DNA of 7,879 nucleotides. Source: Gemmatimonadota bacterium. GTDB lineage: Bacteria > Gemmatimonadota > Gemmatimonadetes > Gemmatimonadales > GWC2-71-9. Both the position numbers and the translations under genes were made by a program. The notes under the pieces are model-generated. The model saw nothing but the letters and a program-made list of their open reading frames with translations. It was not told the DNA's origin and made no database searches. Of the stretch, positions 1 to 6,020 are shown one piece after another. Where the stretch lies: assembly GCA_003221075.1 (NCBI GenBank), contig QHUF01000176.1, forward strand, positions 1 to 7,879, read 5' to 3'. How positions within the stretch are numbered: the first letter of the stretch is position 1; each line of letters starts with the position of its first letter.

Positions 1-245
1 ATCCGAGCGGCGCCTACGACGCCGCCTTCCTGCCGTGGCTCACTGAGGCGGGCGTTCGGGCGGCAACGACGTGTGACCCCGGTCTCGCGACCCGGACCTC
101 GCAGCCGCTCCTCCTCCCTCGGATCATCGACTCGTCGAGTTTGTCGGATGTCGAATTCGAAGGCTGGTTGTACGGCGTCAGCGACGTCCTGCCCCACAGG
201 CCCGTCCAACGGTCGGTCGCGCTGACGGCGGAGTCCACGCAGTGA
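1..245 (+). CDS. Polysaccharide deacetylase (CE4/NodB-like), C-terminal fragment cut by window edge
   Basis: This is the last roughly 80 codons of a gene that begins before the window; the reading frame has codons starting at position 3 and stops with TGA at 243-245. The visible protein begins PSGAYDAAFLPWLTEAGVRA, which matches the end of NodB-type carbohydrate esterases: a (Y)PxGxYD motif just after the last catalytic strand, then a helix ending in AGxRAA, then a strand with a threonine. The first codon is incomplete (..AT), compatible with Tyr, as in the usual FxYPxG motif. The zinc-binding Asp and His residues lie outside the window, so activity cannot be judged. The family removes N- or O-acetyl groups from polysaccharides. 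The stop overlaps the GTG start of the flippase fusion by 4 bp, so the two are probably translationally coupled. The family call is fairly secure; the exact substrate is unknown. Confidence 0.72.
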   Translation, partial: PSGAYDAAFLPWLTEAGVRAATTCDPGLATRTSQPLLLPRIIDSSSLSDVEFEGWLYGVSDVLPHRPVQRSVALTAESTQ

Positions 246-2626
246 CCACCGGCAGCGCGGCAGCAATCCCCCGTCCGGGACTGCTCGGGCGGGCGGCCAC
301 CCACATTGGTGCCCTGCTCGATCGCAGCGGTATCAACCGCGCGATGGTCAGGGGTGCGGGGTGGTCGATCGGCGGGACGGCCGCCGGGGCCGCGGCATCA
401 TTCATCGTGCAGATCGTGCTGGCGCGCTCGCTGGGGGCCACCCGCTACGGCGTGTACAGCTACCTGCTCGCGTGGGTGAACGTCGCCGTGCTGCTCGGCA
501 AGCTGGAGTTCGACGTCGCCGCGATCCGATTCGTCAGCGCGTATGAAGGCCAGCACCAGGACAGTTTGCTGCAAGGCTTCTTGCGCTATGCGATACGTGG
601 CGTCGCCGGCACCGCCACGTCGATCGCGCTGATTGCCGCTGTGGCGGTATGGGCGTACCGGGCTCACCTCGCCGCCGGGATGGCGGAGGCAATCTGGGCG
701 GCGTGCGCGCTCGTGCCGCTCAGCGCCTTGCTGCTATTCAGCGGCAGCGCGCTGCAAGGATTCCGGCGCGTGCCGCAGGCCCAACTGCCATCGCAGGTGT
801 TACGACCGGTCCTGTTCACCGGTGGGGTTCTCCTTGCCGGCTCGGCGCTCGGTGTCGGGATGAGCGCGGCGGGCGCCGTCGCCCTCAACGCGGCCGCGAC
901 GGCGGTCGCGCTCGGCGTGAGTCTCGTCCTTCTCAGTCGCGCCATTCCCGCGGGCGTCGCAACGGCCGCGCCCGCCTACGACAGCGCCAAGTGGATGCAC
1001 GCCGTGCGGGGATTCATGGTGATCTCCGCCGCAAACCTCATCCTGTCACAACAGGCGGATGTGCTGGTCGTGGGAACGCTGTTGAGCGCCCGCGATGCCG
1101 GACTGTACAGCGCGGCCAGCCAGCTTTCCACGCTGATCGGCCTGGGTGCCACGGCGATCATCTTTGTCGTGCTCCCGGCCGTCTCCGATCTTCACGCGCG
1201 CGCGCGGGTGGATGAGCTGCAGCGTCTCGTCGTGCGCACCGTCCAGACCTGCGGGTTCGTCAGTGTGCCTGTCGCCGTGCTGTTGGTCGTCGCCGGTCCG
1301 CTGGTGTTGGACGCCTACGGGTCTGCCTTCGCCGCCGGGTACCCGGTATTACTGATCTTGAGCATCGTCCAGGTCGCGGGCGCAATGATGGGAGGGTTGG
1401 CCGGATACCTGTTGACGATGACGGGGCATGAATGGCAAGCAAGTCGCGTCATCGTGGGCAGCGCCTTGCTCAACCTCGCCCTCACGATTGTCCTGACGCC
1501 CCTCCTGGGTATCGTCGGAGCCGCGCTGGCGACGCTGGCGGCAGGATTCGTGAAGCTGGGATGGTTGTGGTGGTACGTGTGGCACTTCATCGGCGTCGCG
1601 GTGCTTCCGTACGTCCCTGCGGGCCGGGGGCGCGCGGTGGAGCGCGTCGCCGAGCTGGGTTTCCAATTCTTCGCCGACGGTTCTCCAGAGTGGGAAGCCT
1701 GCAACCGGTCACTCGCCGCGACCGGCGTCCGGATCCCGTTGCCCCATCACCCGGAGTGGGCGCGGGTGCGCCGCGGCATCAAGTCGCGGGGCGTGGGACT
1801 CCGCGGCGCGGATGGTAACTGGGTCGCAGCCTTCAGCGTGCACGTCGCCCCGAGCCGGGCGCTGCCGGGCTTTAAACTCCTCCGGGTCGAGCGATTCGGC
1901 GAGGGGCTGCCTCCTTCGGTCTGGTCGACCGCCGTCGACGCACTCGCGGCCCTCCGGCGTGAAGCCCGCGTCCTCAGACTCAGCGTCGAGGTGTTCTCGG
2001 CGGATGGCGTTCGTCGCGCCCGCCTTGGGGAGCTGCTTGGCGAGGCAGGGTTTGCGCAGCAGCCAAGTGCAAAGAACTGGAGCACGACGCTCCTGCTCGA
2101 TCTGCGGCGCAGCGAGGACGAGATCTTCGCTGCCTTCAGCTCGTCGGCACGGCGCGCGATACGGGCAGTCGCGAAGGGTCCGCTGGAGGTGCGCCCGGTT
2201 GACGACCCTCGCCTCGCGGATCGTCTGGACGCGTTGTTACGCGAGACATTTGCGCGCACCGGCGCACGGTACGAAGCACGGTGGGATTGGGCTCGCGTGA
2301 TCGAGCTTACCCGCGAGGTTCCGCAGTCCACTCGACTGATCGGGCTGTTCCGGACGGACCGGCAGGGGCCGGACTCCCTCCTCGGTTTCGCGTGGGGGTG
2401 GTGGAACGGACAAAGCGTGAGCTATTTCGCCGGCGCATCGGCGCGACCGACGGATCTACGGGTCTGGATCGTCCATCCGCTCTTCTGGGACCTCATCACC
2501 TGGGGCAAGACCATCGGTGCGACCACGTTCGATCTGGGCGGCGTCTCGGGCGGGACGTGGCTGCCGGCCCGGGTCGCGGCGGCGGTGAGCGCGGGTACCG
2601 CCTGGATTCAGAAGATCTGGAGGTAG
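242..2626 (+). CDS. Wzx-like polysaccharide flippase fused to a C-terminal FemAB-like tandem-GNAT transferase domain
   Basis: A 794-residue protein starting at GTG 242, chosen because it overlaps the upstream TGA (GTGA) and has GGAG at 230-233, 8 nt before it. Residues about 35-455 are a polytopic membrane region of roughly 12 hydrophobic segments with MOP-superfamily O-antigen flippase features: a conserved first helix leading to LARSLGATRYGVYSY, and later SQQADVLVVGTLLSARDAGLY. That length is what a Wzx protein normally has. Residues about 465-794 are soluble and look like a complete two-subdomain FemAB/Acetyltransf_6 transferase: HPEWARVRRG near 500, LLLDL at 617 leading to SSSARRAIRAVAK, an ETFARTG motif, GFAWGWWNGQSVSYFAGAS and FDLGG at 763-767. 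FemAB enzymes transfer aminoacyl or acyl groups to amines on lipid-linked precursors. The join lies in one uninterrupted frame. The 3' neighbour starts 5 bp on. The inferred role is modifying a lipid-linked glycan in the cytosol and exporting it. A CelD-like GNAT role for the tail is possible. Confidence 0.85.
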   Translation: MTTGSAAAIPRPGLLGRAATHIGALLDRSGINRAMVRGAGWSIGGTAAGAAASFIVQIVLARSLGATRYGVYSYLLAWVNVAVLLGKLEFDVAAIRFVSAYEGQHQDSLLQGFLRYAIRGVAGTATSIALIAAVAVWAYRAHLAAGMAEAIWAACALVPLSALLLFSGSALQGFRRVPQAQLPSQVLRPVLFTGGVLLAGSALGVGMSAAGAVALNAAATAVALGVSLVLLSRAIPAGVATAAPAYDSAKWMHAVRGFMVISAANLILSQQADVLVVGTLLSARDAGLYSAASQLSTLIGLGATAIIFVVLPAVSDLHARARVDELQRLVVRTVQTCGFVSVPVAVLLVVAGPLVLDAYGSAFAAGYPVLLILSIVQVAGAMMGGLAGYLLTMTGHEWQASRVIVGSALLNLALTIVLTPLLGIVGAALATLAAGFVKLGWLWWYVWHFIGVAVLPYVPAGRGRAVERVAELGFQFFADGSPEWEACNRSLAATGVRIPLPHHPEWARVRRGIKSRGVGLRGADGNWVAAFSVHVAPSRALPGFKLLRVERFGEGLPPSVWSTAVDALAALRREARVLRLSVEVFSADGVRRARLGELLGEAGFAQQPSAKNWSTTLLLDLRRSEDEIFAAFSSSARRAIRAVAKGPLEVRPVDDPRLADRLDALLRETFARTGARYEARWDWARVIELTREVPQSTRLIGLFRTDRQGPDSLLGFAWGWWNGQSVSYFAGASARPTDLRVWIVHPLFWDLITWGKTIGATTFDLGGVSGGTWLPARVAAAVSAGTAWIQKIWR
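2619..2623 (+). promoter_or_regulatory. Ribosome binding site for the second deacetylase
   Basis: GGAGG lies inside the last codons of the flippase fusion and ends 8 nt before GTG 2632. It decides the deacetylase start: the open frame runs back to 2281, but that part lies over the flippase coding region, whereas this site gives a start 5 bp after the flippase stop. Confidence 0.7.
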
Positions 2627-2631
2627 GGGCG

Positions 2632-3669
2632 GTGCTGCGATCACCTCGCCAACTGATCATTGAGCTCGCCGGCACGGACATCCTCGCGCCCATGCTGCGC
2701 GCGGTTGGCCGAGGTCTGGTGACGATCTTCACGCTGCATCGGTTCACCGATCCGGAACACGGCGTCATCGGACTCGACCCCGTCGCCCTGGCCAACCAAC
2801 TGGCGTACCTGCGCCGCTACCGGTACAGGCTGCTCGGCCTGTCCGAAGTCGTCGAGCGCATCACGGGCCGTAATGGCCATTCGACGAGCCCGGCTGTCGT
2901 CTTCACCGTGGACGACGGATACGGTGATTTTGTGCGCATCGGCGCGCCGGTCTTTGCGGAATACGACTGTCCCGTGACCGTGTTCATTCCGACGGGATTC
3001 CTGGACGGCCGGCTGTGGTTGTGGTGGGATCGCGTGACCTATCTCTTCGCCAACGCGCGCCGTACGTCGTTTTTCGCGCCGGAGCTCGGGGATCGGCCGT
3101 ATCAGTGGTCGACGCCCGAAGAATTGGCGCGCGTGCAACAGTACGTGCTCGACGCGCTGGAGCGCGTGCCGGCGCCCCAACGCGAAGCGGCGATCGCTGC
3201 GCTGTCAGGCCAACTGGAGGTGGAGCTGCCGGAAACCCCGCCCGCGGCGTATGCGCCGATGAGCTGGGATGAGGTGCGCAAGATGGCTCGGAGGGGCGTG
3301 ACATTCGGTCCCCACACCGTGACGCATCCGATCTTACCGCTGACGCCGCCCGACATCTGTAAGTGGGAGATCGAAGAGTCCTATCGCCGGCTGCGTCTCG
3401 AGACGAGCTCGACGGTACCGGTATTCTGTTATCCGGCCGGCCAGGCGCGTCAACGGGAGCTTCAGGCGGTCCAGGCTGCCGGGTTCAGCGCGGCCGTGAC
3501 GACGATCCCCGGCTACGCTGCCCCCCATGGCATTCGTGATTGGGGTGCGCTCCGCCGGTTCGCGCTGCCACGCTTCCCCACCACGGAAGACCGGCCGCAC
3601 CTGGTGAATGTCGTCGCGGGTCTCGCCCGTCTCAGACCGAGGATTCGCCGACCACGCCCACGGAAATAG
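2632..3669 (+). CDS. Polysaccharide deacetylase (CE4/NodB domain), complete
   Basis: A 345-residue protein starting at GTG 2632 and ending with TAG at 3667-3669. A short N-terminal region carries the TLHRF segment (residues 34-38, equivalent to the usual YHxV/YHRF). The NodB fold then shows motif 1 as TVDDGY with D94 (presumed catalytic base) and D95 (metal ligand), motif 2 as HTVTH with H228 and H232 (metal ligands), and motif 3 as FCYPAG at 265-270. The metal triad D95/H228/H232 is therefore intact. The roughly 130 residues between motifs 1 and 2 are longer than in minimal NodB enzymes and include an LWWDR helix insert, a form found in exopolysaccharide-locus deacetylases. No clear signal peptide is visible, so it may act on cytosolic or lipid-linked glycan. 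The C-terminus is very basic (RPRIRRPRPRK). It is the last gene of the plus-strand operon and overlaps the convergent glycosyltransferase by 38 bp. The substrate is not determined. Confidence 0.88.
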   Translation: MLRSPRQLIIELAGTDILAPMLRAVGRGLVTIFTLHRFTDPEHGVIGLDPVALANQLAYLRRYRYRLLGLSEVVERITGRNGHSTSPAVVFTVDDGYGDFVRIGAPVFAEYDCPVTVFIPTGFLDGRLWLWWDRVTYLFANARRTSFFAPELGDRPYQWSTPEELARVQQYVLDALERVPAPQREAAIAALSGQLEVELPETPPAAYAPMSWDEVRKMARRGVTFGPHTVTHPILPLTPPDICKWEIEESYRRLRLETSSTVPVFCYPAGQARQRELQAVQAAGFSAAVTTIPGYAAPHGIRDWGALRRFALPRFPTTEDRPHLVNVVAGLARLRPRIRRPRPRK

Positions 3670-4771
3670 GCGCTCGCGTGTCGCTGAGGCTCTCGTACAC
3701 GCGCAGCCATTGTGCCAAAACGTCTTCCGCTGCGTACAGGTGGTGACACTCGTCGAATGCCGCCGCAGTCAGGCGCGGCGCGAGCTTGGGATCTTCCAAC
3801 AACTGCAGCGCGGCCGATGCCATGGCGGCATCGTCGCCACGCGGCACGAGCAATCCGGTGTCGAGGTGGCGCAGGATGAATGGGATGCCCCCCGCGTCCG
3901 TCGTCACAACCGGAACGCCTGAGGCAAATGCCTCGAGAATCGAGCCGGGCATGTTGTCGACATCCGGAGCGTTGAGGTAGATGTCCGCCGCGTCGTACAG
4001 TCCGGGCATCCGCTCCGGCCGCACGCGGCCCACGAACTCGCAATGCCGCAATCCCAGCTCGCGGGCCAGCTGCTCGAGTGCCGCGCGTTGGCTGCCCTCT
4101 CCGGCCACCACCAAGCGAGCGTCCGGAAGGGTGCGCTGGATCCGCGCGAAGGCGCGCAGCACGCACGCGACGTTGTACAGCGGCTCGAGATGCCGGTTCG
4201 CAAGAAACAGTGGACGGAGCGGCCGACGCTCCCGAAATCGGAATTGCTCGAAGTCGATGATGTTGGGGATCACGCGCGCGCGAAGACCGGCACTCGCAAA
4301 CACCCCCATCAGAAAGCCCGAGCTGACGACGAGCGCATCCGCCTGCCGCATGACCGGAATCGCGGTGCGCCCCCAGCGGCGCAAGTGATCCTCCGCTTCC
4401 CCGCTGCGGTAATTCAGAATGACTTTCTTGCGGTATAGCTTGGCCAAGAGCACGGCAGGCGTGGGATTCAGGACAAAGGACCAGTACGACGCCGAGAAGA
4501 CGTGCACAACATCATAGGACGCAAGGGACGTCAGCAGCGTCCATACATACTTGACCACTGTTACGATCGTGCGGAGGTAGCGGACGCGCTGCAGCGGCCG
4601 GAGGATGCGCGGCAGCACGGGATTGGTGGGCACGAACCCCACCTCGACCGACGGGATCCCGCGCAGACCCTGGTACAGTCGCGACGCCTGGATGGCCTGT
4701 CCCCCAGGAATCGTGAGGGCAGGCGCAACGAGGCACACGCGAATGCGGCGCTTGGCCTCTGCGCCGCTCAC
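3632..4771 (-). CDS. Glycosyltransferase family 4 (GT-B fold), DX7E variant
   Basis: A 379-residue protein starting at GTG 4771 (complement), which overlaps the TGA of the upstream epimerase as GTGA. The frame stays open to 5062, but that part lies over the epimerase and reads as basic low-complexity sequence. The N-terminal Rossmann half starts with RIRVCLVAPAL and the GGQ acceptor-side loop at 23-25, as in GT4 enzymes. The C-terminal half has VIPNIIDFEQF, then FLANRHLEPLYNV, then DARLVVAGEG, then VDNMPGSILEAFASGVPVV and TDAGGIP, which form the nucleotide-sugar pocket. The usual EX7E pair appears as D272...E280. There is no signal peptide; hydrophobic residues around 65-85 could help membrane association. 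It probably transfers a sugar from a UDP- or GDP-donor onto a lipid-linked oligosaccharide. There is no obvious Shine-Dalgarno site, so translation likely depends on coupling to the epimerase. Donor and acceptor cannot be read from the sequence. Confidence 0.9.
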   Translation of the reverse strand: MSGAEAKRRIRVCLVAPALTIPGGQAIQASRLYQGLRGIPSVEVGFVPTNPVLPRILRPLQRVRYLRTIVTVVKYVWTLLTSLASYDVVHVFSASYWSFVLNPTPAVLLAKLYRKKVILNYRSGEAEDHLRRWGRTAIPVMRQADALVVSSGFLMGVFASAGLRARVIPNIIDFEQFRFRERRPLRPLFLANRHLEPLYNVACVLRAFARIQRTLPDARLVVAGEGSQRAALEQLARELGLRHCEFVGRVRPERMPGLYDAADIYLNAPDVDNMPGSILEAFASGVPVVTTDAGGIPFILRHLDTGLLVPRGDDAAMASAALQLLEDPKLAPRLTAAAFDECHHLYAAEDVLAQWLRVYESLSDTRAPISVGVVGESSV

Positions 4772-5784
4772 GCTTGCTGCCGCACCAATCCGATCCTTGG
4801 CGTGCGCCGCGGCACACCGGCGAGCGTCGGCGCAGAGCTCGCGACCCAGTCCCACGTGCGCCGCAGCCCTTCCTTGAGGGCGACGTTGGGACGGTACCCG
4901 AACAGCCGCGTCGCCCGCTCGAGACTCGCGAGCGAGTCCCGGACGTCGCCGGAGCGTGGAGGCTGCTTTACGCAAACGGCCTGAAGACCGGTCACCACAC
5001 TGATCATTTCGAGGAGTCCGAGCAGAGAGGTCCTGACGCCGGCGCCGACGTTGGCGACCCACCCGCTGACCTTATCGGTCGGGGCGGACGCAGCCAGAAG
5101 ATTCGCGTCGACGACGTTGTCGACATAGGTGAAGTCGCGGGTTTGCTCGCCATCACCGAACACCACCGCCGGGCGTCCCTCGAGCACCGCCTGGAAGAAC
5201 ATGGGAATCACCGCCGCGTACGCCGAGTGCGGGCTCTGGCGGGGACCGAACACATTGAAGTAGCGCAGCGCCACTCCTTCAATCATCCCCGCACGCGCAA
5301 ATGCCAGCACATACTGCTCGCCCGCGAGCTTCGAGGTCGCGTAGGGCGATCGCGGCAGTGGCTCCACCGATTCCGTCTTGGGGAGAACGGGCGTATCCCC
5401 GTAGACCGAGCTGGAGCTCGAGTAGACGACCCGGCGAACCTTCGCCTCGACACATGCCTCGAGCAGGCGCATCGTCGCGTTGACGTTTGCGTCGTGCGAT
5501 CCCCACGGATCCTTGATCGACCGCGGGACGCTCGGCAGCGCCGCAACGTGAAAAACGACATCGACTCCTGCGACGGCGCGGCGGCACACCGCCGGGTCGC
5601 AGAGATCACCCCGCAAGAACTCGATCGCGTCCGCCACACCGGCGAGGTTCGCCTCTTCCCCTGTGCTGAGGTTGTCCACCACTCGAACGCGGTGTCCAAG
5701 CTCGACCAGCCGTTCCGTGAGATGCGAGCCAATGAAGCCTGCACCCCCTGTCACCAGGCACTGGGACCCCCGCACTGCCAGCAT
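4768..5784 (-). CDS. Extended SDR nucleotide-sugar epimerase, WbpP/TviC-like (probable UDP-GlcNAc/UDP-Glc 4-epimerase)
   Basis: A 338-residue protein starting at ATG 5784 (complement), with GAGAGGA at 5797-5791 and a 6-nt spacer. The NAD-binding Rossmann motif is TGGAGFIGS with G13, G16 and G19; VVDNLSTG at 35-42 binds the adenosine ribose side. The catalytic set is present: the SSSSSVYGD stretch at 122-130 holding the Ser, and Y148 and K152 in YATSK. RYFNVFGPRQ (174-183) and GDGEQTRDFTYVDNVV (210-225) are typical of UDP-sugar epimerases. The loop SVPRSIKDP near 85-93 and SSSSVYGDTPVLPK resemble WbpP/TviC-type UDP-N-acetylglucosamine 4-epimerases more than classic GalE. It would act in the cytosol to make UDP-GalNAc or UDP-Gal for the neighbouring glycosyltransferase, whose start it overlaps by 4 bp. 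Its closest alternatives are other SDR sugar-nucleotide enzymes, such as 4,6-dehydratases or decarboxylases. All catalytic residues are intact. Confidence 0.88.
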   Translation of the reverse strand: MLAVRGSQCLVTGGAGFIGSHLTERLVELGHRVRVVDNLSTGEEANLAGVADAIEFLRGDLCDPAVCRRAVAGVDVVFHVAALPSVPRSIKDPWGSHDANVNATMRLLEACVEAKVRRVVYSSSSSVYGDTPVLPKTESVEPLPRSPYATSKLAGEQYVLAFARAGMIEGVALRYFNVFGPRQSPHSAYAAVIPMFFQAVLEGRPAVVFGDGEQTRDFTYVDNVVDANLLAASAPTDKVSGWVANVGAGVRTSLLGLLEMISVVTGLQAVCVKQPPRSGDVRDSLASLERATRLFGYRPNVALKEGLRRTWDWVASSAPTLAGVPRRTPRIGLVRQQA

Positions 5785-5790
5785 GGGATT

Positions 5791-5797
5791 TCCTCTC
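5791..5797 (-). promoter_or_regulatory. Ribosome binding site of the epimerase
   Basis: On the minus strand this reads GAGAGGA, 6 nt before ATG 5784. It directly abuts the foot of the 6-bp hairpin at 5798-5815, so folding of that hairpin could affect ribosome access. Confidence 0.65.
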
Positions 5798-5815
5798 GGG
5801 CAATGGACGTTGCCC
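5798..5815 (-). repeat. 6-bp stem hairpin next to the epimerase ribosome binding site
   Basis: GGGCAA at 5798-5803 and TTGCCC at 5810-5815 are perfect inverted copies with a 6-nt loop. In the minus-strand transcript the hairpin ends at the base immediately before GAGAGGA. Such a short stem may be chance; its position is what makes it worth recording. Confidence 0.5.
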
Positions 5816-5818
5816 CCG

Positions 5819-5831
5819 GCGGACCGTCCGC
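5819..5831. repeat. 13-bp palindrome GCGGAC-C-GTCCGC
   Basis: A perfect odd-length palindrome with a single central base, 35-47 bp upstream of the epimerase ATG. A one-base centre cannot form an RNA hairpin loop, so if it is functional it would be a protein-binding operator. The GC-rich background makes short palindromes fairly common, so support is weak. Confidence 0.35.
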
Positions 5832-5889
5832 GCGGGATGCGTGACCGCTTCGAGAGTGGGTGGTTGCAAGGCTAACGCCGCCGGGACCG

Positions 5890-5911
5890 GTGATCGCAGC
5901 CCGGCGATCAC
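5890..5911. repeat. 8-bp perfect inverted repeat GTGATCGC-N6-GCGATCAC
   Basis: The arms are 5890-5897 and 5904-5911, with the 6-nt spacer AGCCCG. It lies about 105-127 bp before the epimerase start and about 110 bp after the rarA stop. The symmetry fits a dimeric regulator site, or an RNA hairpin downstream of rarA. No T-run follows on the minus strand, so it is not a canonical intrinsic terminator. It is the strongest regulatory candidate in the gap. Confidence 0.5.
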
Positions 5912-6020
5912 GCGTAACTCGTGTGGACGCAGCGAGATGCGATGAGAGGAGAAACTGCCGATACTCAGACCGGGGCGCCGTGATGTGGCTGCGCTGCGAC
6001 AATCGGCGGCGAACCCTCGG

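Larger units (their letters stand above)
5785..6020. other. Intergenic leader between rarA and the epimerase, with three inverted repeats
   Basis: This 236-bp gap is the only sizeable non-coding stretch. Both flanking genes read leftwards, so it is the 3' flank of rarA and the 5' leader of the epimerase-glycosyltransferase pair. Neither strand has a coding frame that looks real. I see no convincing -35/-10 pair; TTGCAA on the minus strand at 5869-5864 has no matching -10. There is no T-run hairpin that would be a standard terminator. It does contain three perfect inverted repeats, listed separately. Confidence 0.7.

Noticed and set aside
130..140. Palindrome ACTCG-T-CGAGT
   Set aside because: It lies inside the deacetylase coding sequence and is short enough to be expected by chance in this base composition.
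1193..1207. Alternating CG run
   Set aside because: It is low-complexity sequence encoding HARARV within the flippase; codon-level GC bias explains it.
2281..2631. N-terminal extension of the second deacetylase back to 2281
   Set aside because: This part lies out of frame over the flippase fusion and has no family similarity; GTG 2632 has a GGAGG site and the expected spacing.
2540..2640. Possible frameshift near the 3' end of the flippase fusion
   Set aside because: The usual GISxFK-type ending of FemAB proteins is not evident after FDLGG, and another frame reads on into the deacetylase. But the protein has a normal-looking end, the next gene has its own ribosome site, and no indel-prone run makes a better reading obvious.
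4772..5062. N-terminal extension of the glycosyltransferase
   Set aside because: The extension is Arg-rich and overlaps the epimerase out of frame; the GT4 domain begins right after GTG 4771, which has a GTGA overlap.
4774..5844. Long plus-strand open frame (356 codons) opposite the epimerase
   Set aside because: It is an antisense shadow of a high-GC gene: the protein is rich in Arg, Asp and His without any recognisable motif, while the minus-strand frame has full SDR catalytic motifs.
5840..5869. TTGCAA as a -35 element for the epimerase
   Set aside because: No TATAAT-like hexamer lies 16-18 bp downstream on the minus strand.
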